Below the pieces are notes generated by a model. It did not search any database and was not told where the DNA came from. It saw only the letters and a program-made list of their open reading frames with translations. From an uncultured Eubacteriales bacterium (lineage in GTDB: Bacteria > Bacillota > Clostridia > Oscillospirales > CAG-272), in assembly GCA_900546635.1 (NCBI GenBank), contig URDS01000060.1:1-12396 (forward strand): a stretch of DNA of 12,396 nt, written 5' to 3'. Both the position numbers and the translations under genes were made by a program. This document shows, piece after piece, positions 9,164-12,396 of the stretch (its first letter is position 1; every line of letters starts with the position of its first letter).

Positions 9164-9312
9164 AAAATGAGGCTGTCGCAAATTGAGTCAAATTTAATTT
9201 TGTTTGTGCTTCCTCTACAAGAAAAAGCTTGCTCTCCAATATGGATGGCAAGCTTTTTTGTACAAGTTGACAGTTAGAAGCAAAATATTCCATTTTTGCG
9301 ACAGCCCATTTT
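9164..9312. repeat. MITE-like inverted-repeat element
   Basis: A perfect 12-bp terminal match, GGCTGTCGCAAA at 9171-9182, recurs inverted at 9295-9306. Allowing one extra base on the left, the match extends outward through AAAATG on both sides. The interior is non-coding, A+T rich and itself imperfectly self-complementary, as in miniature inverted-repeat elements mobilised in trans by a transposase. The total span is about 140-150 bases. No clear target-site duplication could be seen. GGCTGTCGCAAA-like ends resemble terminal repeats of some Firmicute insertion sequences, but I could not assign a family. Confidence 0.55.
9222..9259 (+). terminator. Terminator-like hairpin after the operon (inside the MITE-like element)
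   Basis: A perfect 11-bp stem pairs 9222-9232 (AAAAAGCTTGC) with 9248-9258, with a 15-base loop and a T run at the 3' arm. The A run on the 5' arm makes it potentially bidirectional. The stem is weak in G+C, but it lies 79 bases after the amidohydrolase stop and is the best candidate for ending the operon transcript. Confidence 0.5.
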
Positions 9313-9513
9313 TAAAAAACGGAACGCTGTTTTTGCCGCAAAGCAAGCACGCTGCCTTTAAGGTGCATATACGCCGAAAAAACCATTTCGAACGCGCGCG
9401 GCTTTGCAAAAACAAGGGTCTGTGCGGCGGTCATACCGCAATATCCTCCGAAAAGCTTTGGTTTTTCGGCAATCAAAAAAGCTTCGGATCGGGAAGGTTC
9501 CAATAAAACAGTG

Positions 9514-9546
9514 AAAGGTCGTGTATCAGCTTGGTGCATGACCTTT
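9514..9546 (+). terminator. Possible weak terminator hairpin
   Basis: AAAGGTCGTG (9514-9523) pairs with CATGACCTTT (9537-9546) over 10 positions including one G-U pair, with a 13-base loop, followed by a short T-rich tail. It could be a second terminator for the upstream operon or just part of a repeat. Confidence 0.35.
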
Positions 9547-9560
9547 TATATTTGCAGGGT

Positions 9561-9580
9561 TTGGGGAGGGCACTCCCCAA
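9561..9580. repeat. Short perfect palindrome with 4-base loop
   Basis: TTGGGGAG (9561-9568) and CTCCCCAA (9573-9580) are perfectly complementary around a GGCA loop. It is a very stable hairpin on either strand. No T tract follows, so it is not a typical terminator; role unknown. Confidence 0.5.
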
Positions 9581-9762
9581 CAAGATAACCGTGGGCAGAA
9601 TGAGCCAAAGGTGAAATTTGGCCCCATGGTAGAATCTTGCTCTATGCACCTCAGATATTCTGTCTTTTCTCCTTCTTTCCTTAAATAAATAATAGCTACC
9701 GCAAAAATCCGCAAAAGATAAAATAAAATATTTTTAGTATGTATTCCATTTTTGAAAAAGCG

Positions 9763-9771
9763 TGGTATAAT
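9763..9771 (+). promoter_or_regulatory. Extended -10 promoter for the structured RNA/lipoprotein transcript
   Basis: TGGTATAAT is a perfect TATAAT with the TGN extension. No good -35 exists at 16-18 bases (TTCCAT at 9744-9749 is the nearest), which is usual for extended -10 promoters. An A+T-rich stretch lies upstream. A start at G9778, seven bases after the -10, would fall exactly on the first base of the long closing stem of the RNA. Confidence 0.7.
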
Positions 9772-9777
9772 ATTAAT

Positions 9778-9972
9778 GCCAAACCAACTTAACATGCGAA
9801 AAGTGTAATTTCTTCCACGGGGATATTATACCCTTTTCGTGCCTACAATGTGAATTCGATAAAAATGCAAATTCCGTTTCTGTAGGCACAAGGGATTCCT
9901 TTCCGCAGAGTTGGTTTGGCGACTACCGGAGTTTGCGTTTTTTGTGCGGCTGCTTCGGTAGCCGCACTTTTT
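9778..9972 (+). ncRNA. Candidate structured small RNA or 5' leader, about 195 nt, class not recognised
   Basis: The RNA is bounded by an extended -10 promoter and a strong intrinsic terminator. Its 5' end (9778-9789, GCCAAACCAACT) is perfectly complementary to 9909-9920. Inside, 9839-9847 (GTGCCTACA) pairs perfectly with 9881-9889. A further hairpin, 9797-9802 with 9834-9839 continuing as 9803-9809 with 9825-9831, is possible. Alternatively, TGCG and AAAG at 9795-9803 can pair with CTTT and CGCA at 9899-9907, which extends the closing stem and leaves a large central bubble below the terminal stem-loop; that outline is like 6S RNA. No known riboswitch core sequence was recognised. The lipoprotein gene starts 30 bases after the terminator, so a cis-regulatory leader is an equally good reading. 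Confidence 0.55.
9944..9972 (+). terminator. Strong intrinsic terminator with UUCG tetraloop
   Basis: GTGCGGCTGC (9944-9953) pairs with GTAGCCGCAC (9958-9967) over 10 bp with one G-U pair around a C(UUCG)G loop, followed by five T. It ends the candidate RNA and lies between it and the lipoprotein gene. Its loop and 3' arm (9952-9961) can instead pair with 9923-9932, which would disrupt it. Confidence 0.85.
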
Positions 9973-9989
9973 ACTTTATCATTTTATTT

Positions 9990-9995
9990 AGGAGG
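9990..9995 (+). promoter_or_regulatory. Shine-Dalgarno deciding the lipoprotein start
   Basis: A perfect AGGAGG lies seven bases before the ATG at 10003. The frame is open further upstream to an ATG at 9916, but that start would lie inside the structured RNA and before its terminator and has no SD. Confidence 0.9.
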
Positions 9996-10002
9996 AACTG
10001 CT

Positions 10003-10866
10003 ATGAAAAAAATATTATCGATAACACTTGCGCTTGCATTGATGTTTACACTCGCTGCATGTGAAAACGGTACAGACAAATTACCTGAACAAAACAAGGA
10101 AAACGAAGGTCAGACAGAATCTTCTCACCAATCCGATAAAGGTTACCCTAAAATAGAAGAAATTAACATAGCCTACACTAACAGCGTTGTATATGATGAA
10201 CCAGCGGTGCTGGTTGGATATACAAACAATTCAAAATATACCATTCTACTTTTGGACTTGGAATATCGTCTCATAGAAAATGTTACTCAAGAGCAGTTGG
10301 TTGTTTTTGAGGCCATCCAGAAATCTGCTAATATCTCTGACGAAGATTTATTTAAAATTTCACCATATGTCCGAGATTGGATGGTTTGTGATCCCGGTGA
10401 AACCGTAGACGGAGCTCACTTCTATATCAAAGGAAATTATACCGCAACCGATACCAAACAATGTGATTTAATTGAGATTGTTTCTGCAAGGATTGACTAC
10501 ATCGGCAATGATGGAAAGAGACACACAGTAAATTATTATGCTGAAAATAATGGGTATTCTGTTTCGACTGCCAACGAGACGCTATTTAATTGGTCCGATG
10601 GCGAATATGCAAAAACCATTCCTCAACCGGAGACTCGAGTGTTGGAAATTGACTATGACGAAGAAGATTATTTTCAGTTTACTGCCTATGATATTGAATT
10701 TGACCAATATAGGGAATATATCGAAATGTGTAAGGAAGCTGGATTTAACAACGATAACGAGGATAATACATACTCCTTTTGGGGAACAGATAACAACGGC
10801 TTAACCATAAACGTTCGTTTCTTTTCTTATATGAATGCGATAGAATTGACCGCAGAGCATAAATAA
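10003..10866 (+). CDS. Exported lipoprotein of unknown function
   Basis: 287 residues. MKK plus a hydrophobic stretch and the lipobox L-A-A-C with Cys20 mark a signal-peptidase-II lipoprotein, anchored on the outside of the membrane. A low-complexity Glu/Asn/Gln/Ser linker (about residues 21-46) follows. The middle (about 50-190) is probably a beta-sandwich of the kind found in Firmicute lipoproteins with repeated Tyr/Asn/Thr strands. The last 75 residues (YREYIEMCKEAGF, then YSFWGTDNNGLTINVRFF) recall the small DUF6591-type domain of clostridial lipoproteins; this is from memory of the pattern and unverified. The gene is clearly more A+T rich than the operon at 1-9143 and uses different codons, which suggests separate origin. 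It is preceded by the structured RNA and terminator, so its expression may depend on read-through. A stable hairpin follows. Confidence 0.85.
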   Translation: MKKILSITLALALMFTLAACENGTDKLPEQNKENEGQTESSHQSDKGYPKIEEINIAYTNSVVYDEPAVLVGYTNNSKYTILLLDLEYRLIENVTQEQLVVFEAIQKSANISDEDLFKISPYVRDWMVCDPGETVDGAHFYIKGNYTATDTKQCDLIEIVSARIDYIGNDGKRHTVNYYAENNGYSVSTANETLFNWSDGEYAKTIPQPETRVLEIDYDEEDYFQFTAYDIEFDQYREYIEMCKEAGFNNDNEDNTYSFWGTDNNGLTINVRFFSYMNAIELTAEHK

Positions 10867-10895
10867 TTATGTTGGCGTAGAAAACATACTGAACA

Positions 10896-10944
10896 CAAAC
10901 AATCATGGCGACCAACCACAAAAGTTGGTCGCCATGATTGTTTG
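10896..10944. terminator. Perfect 21-bp hairpin between convergent genes
   Basis: Bases 10896-10916 are perfectly complementary to 10924-10944 around a 7-base CACAAAA loop. It lies 29 bases after the lipoprotein stop and 77 bases beyond the stop of the converging gene. No clean T run is present, only a T-rich tail on the plus strand, so it may act as a bidirectional terminator or RNA-stabilising 3' hairpin. Confidence 0.65.
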
Positions 10945-11020
10945 AATTTATGTCTGCGATGTTCTTAACCTGTCTTATTGGAAACTACCATCTGCCGGAG
11001 CCTTTTTGCATACAATGTTT

Positions 11021-12016
11021 TTACTTCGTAATGGTCGCCGTGCTGGTTGCACCGTCCCACGCAACCGTTCCGCCGAGCGCTTCCGCTACAAAACGGACAG
11101 GCAAATAAGTTCTTGAGTTCTCGATAAACGCGGGCGCGTCAAGCGGTTTCTCAACGCCGTTGATCGTCGCGGTTGTCGCGCCGATTGTGATTTTGATTTC
11201 AATGTCGCTTCTCGTCAGCGTAGCCGTGCTGGTCGTTCCGTCCCAAGTTACTGCGGCGCCCAAATTCTCGGCAACAAAGCGCACGGGAAGCATGGTGCGA
11301 TTCTGACGGATAATAGGCGCCGCGTCCAGCGCTTTGGCAACGCCGTTTACATAGCCGTTCATGTCGCCGATCGTCATTTTAATCTCGGTTTTCTCAGTCG
11401 AAGCGGCGCCGTAGGTTTCCAGTGTTCCGCCGATGTTCATAACATCAAACGTATCCTGCGCGGCCTGACTCAGAATCGCAGTCGCACCCGGCTCAATAAC
11501 AATCTTGAAATGATAATCGTTGCCCGGTTTGGTCAAAAGCACGCAGCTGTCCGTAACGACCAAAGTTGCGCCGGCGCCAACCGAAATCGTATTCTGCGCA
11601 TTTTCCTGGAAGATGATAATGTCATCAAGGACAAGATCGCTCATGAGAGACAGCGTAGCGCCGCTGCTCATTTTGACTACGCCTGAAGCCGGGTTTTCTG
11701 CCGGTTCCGGATTCTTATAGTCTTTTCCGCCGTAATTACCCGTGATGGTTACAGGACCGCCGAAATTCAGCGTGTAATTGCCGCCGAAGTAAGCCTTCTG
11801 GCAGGCAACAATCGTTCCGCCGTTCGGAATAACCGCAATACAGCCGACACCTTCTGCATCGATACTTTTCTTTGCAGTTGCTTCTGTCAAACCGTCGTTG
11901 TCATTGGTCGCAGCATACGAGATGTACGCAACGCCCTCCTCGGCAAAAGCCGCAAGGCTGAGGCAGCCGACAAGCACCAGCGCACAAAGCAAAAGCGAAA
12001 GAATTTTTTTGAACAT
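11021..12016 (-). CDS. Secreted beta-rich protein with two C-terminal copper-amine-oxidase-N-like repeats
   Basis: 331 residues. The N-terminus is an export signal: MFKK, a hydrophobic core, then AFA|EE at residue 25/26 for signal peptidase I; L-V-G-C at Cys18 also fits a lipobox, so it may instead be lipidated. Residues about 27-200 are short Gly/Thr/Val-rich strands (TITGNYGG, GATLSLMSD, ISVGAGATLVVTDS), suggesting a parallel beta-helix; YISYAATNDNDGLTEATAKK resembles the start of DUF1565-like beta-helix proteins. Residues about 209-270 and 271-331 are two tandem copies of the copper-amine-oxidase N-terminal-like domain, each with a NGV..LD..P.I...RT.LPVRFVAE.LG..V.WDG.TSTAT pattern, common in Firmicute cell-surface proteins and probably wall- or glycan-associated. 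It is not an amine oxidase. A strong SD (AAGGAGGT, six bases from ATG) and a consensus promoter suggest high expression. Stop is TAA. Confidence 0.88.
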   Translation of the reverse strand: MFKKILSLLLCALVLVGCLSLAAFAEEGVAYISYAATNDNDGLTEATAKKSIDAEGVGCIAVIPNGGTIVACQKAYFGGNYTLNFGGPVTITGNYGGKDYKNPEPAENPASGVVKMSSGATLSLMSDLVLDDIIIFQENAQNTISVGAGATLVVTDSCVLLTKPGNDYHFKIVIEPGATAILSQAAQDTFDVMNIGGTLETYGAASTEKTEIKMTIGDMNGYVNGVAKALDAAPIIRQNRTMLPVRFVAENLGAAVTWDGTTSTATLTRSDIEIKITIGATTATINGVEKPLDAPAFIENSRTYLPVRFVAEALGGTVAWDGATSTATITK

Positions 12017-12022
12017 GAAAAT

Positions 12023-12030
12023 ACCTCCTT
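12023..12030 (-). promoter_or_regulatory. Strong Shine-Dalgarno of the minus-strand surface protein
   Basis: On the minus strand the site reads AAGGAGGT, a full match to the anti-SD, six bases before the ATG at 12016. It fixes the start. Confidence 0.9.
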
Positions 12031-12062
12031 AGAATTATGCAAATTGTACGATTTATACTTTC

Positions 12063-12090
12063 ATTATAGCAACAAAACGGTCAATGTCAA
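12063..12090 (-). promoter_or_regulatory. Consensus housekeeping promoter for the surface protein
   Basis: On the minus strand: TTGACA (12090-12085), 16 bases, TATAAT (12068-12063). Both hexamers match the vegetative sigma-factor consensus perfectly. A 5' UTR of about 40 bases is predicted. A+T-rich sequence (12091-12125) lies upstream. Confidence 0.88.
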
Positions 12091-12396
12091 TCAAAATAAT
12101 AAACTAATTATTCCATAAATTTTTACTGTTTTCCCTTTAAATCCGTGCCGCTTACCGAAATACCGATCAAAAAAAGTACGATCTCTCAAATTAAGTACAG
12201 ATCACCATGTGGTTTGTAATGTTTTCATCACCTACGGAAAAAGAAGCGGCGCGAGCAGACGCGCCTGCATCTGAAAATCCGAATTGTCCGGCGGTCGTGC
12301 ATAAGAACAGGAGCCGCGATATGCGGCTCCTGAGCTTGTCTATAAAGATAAGAATTGCAAATACAATACGTTTACAAGGCGGACATGCGCCGCCTT
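12091..12396. other. Intergenic region, no gene supported
   Basis: No open frame with an SD or a recognisable product is seen on either strand. It contains an A+T-rich segment next to the promoter, a small hairpin (12248-12253 with 12260-12265, GGCGCG/CGCGCC), a strong hairpin at 12308-12332, and a further inverted repeat (AAGGCGG/CCGCCTT, 12376-12396) cut by the window end. These look like transcript ends of neighbouring genes outside the window. Confidence 0.6.
12308..12332. terminator. Terminator-like hairpin
   Basis: CAGGAGCCGC (12308-12317) and GCGGCTCCTG (12323-12332) form a perfect 10-bp stem with a 5-base loop. No T tract follows on the plus strand; on the minus strand a weak TTCTTAT follows. 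It may terminate a minus-strand gene located beyond the window end. Confidence 0.5.

Larger units (their letters stand above)
9313..9762. other. Non-coding stretch with several short hairpins
   Basis: No gene is supported here on either strand. The visible structure is a series of small inverted repeats: 9448-9454 with 9463-9469 (CCGAAAA/TTTTCGG); 9423-9427 with 9436-9440 (TGCGG/CCGCA); 9514-9523 with 9537-9546; and 9561-9568 with 9573-9580. Two adjacent minus-strand frames stay open (to 9539 and to 9795) but lack credible SD sites and recognisable domains. Composition shifts from mixed to strongly A+T rich after about 9650, which gives an UP-element-like lead-in to the promoter at 9763. It may be a decayed or dispersed repeat. 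Confidence 0.5.

Noticed and set aside
9752..9757. TTGAAA as -35 box of the promoter at 9763
   Set aside because: It is only eight bases from the TATAAT, too close for a -35. The promoter is better read as extended -10.
9916..10002. Upstream ATG giving a 29-residue extension of the lipoprotein
   Set aside because: It lies inside the RNA closing stem and before a strong terminator, has no SD, and would bury the lipoprotein signal peptide. The ATG at 10003 has a perfect AGGAGG.
11021..11390. Copper amine oxidase enzyme
   Set aside because: Only the small N-terminal-like repeat domain is present, in two copies; the catalytic domain with its topaquinone site is absent.

Overview
The window looks like part of a chromosome from an anaerobic, low-oxygen Clostridia-type Firmicute, most likely of the Oscillospiraceae/Ruminococcaceae kind. 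Reasons: ferredoxin-dependent 2-oxoacid oxidoreductase genes, strong AGGAGG Shine-Dalgarno sites, classic Firmicute promoters, Gram-positive lipoprotein and copper-amine-oxidase-like surface proteins, and a G+C-rich coding style in the main operon. The assignment is inferred from gene content, not from a marker gene.

Bases 1-9143 hold nine tightly packed plus-strand genes that read as one operon, whose start lies upstream of the window. In order: the C-terminal two thirds of an acyl-CoA synthetase; a small MinD/CooC-like P-loop ATPase; a four-subunit 2-oxoacid:ferredoxin oxidoreductase of the VorB type (ferredoxin-like delta, alpha, TPP-binding beta, gamma); a 2-isopropylmalate-synthase-like protein that has lost the residues expected for catalysis; a fusion of a sugar-phosphate isomerase/epimerase-like TIM barrel to a complete second acyl-CoA synthetase; and a metal-dependent amidohydrolase. 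Several junctions overlap by 1 to 4 bases. The likely common theme is interconversion of a carboxylic acid, its CoA thioester and a 2-oxoacid using reduced ferredoxin, but the substrate and direction cannot be read from the sequence.

Bases 9144-10002 are non-coding and richly structured. They hold a MITE-like inverted-repeat element with a terminator-like hairpin inside it, a run of short hairpins, and then an extended -10 promoter followed exactly seven bases later by a probable structured RNA of about 195 nt. The RNA has a perfect 12-bp closing stem between its 5' end and a distal segment, an internal 9-bp stem, and a strong UUCG-capped intrinsic terminator. It is either a free-standing small RNA (6S-like in outline) or a leader/attenuator for the gene that follows.

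Bases 10003-12016 hold two convergent genes for exported proteins: an A+T-rich lipoprotein (plus strand) and a beta-rich surface protein ending in two copper-amine-oxidase-N-like repeats (minus strand, with a near-perfect promoter and SD). A perfect 21-bp hairpin lies between them. The last 380 bases are intergenic, with the minus-strand promoter and two or three terminator-like hairpins but no supported gene.
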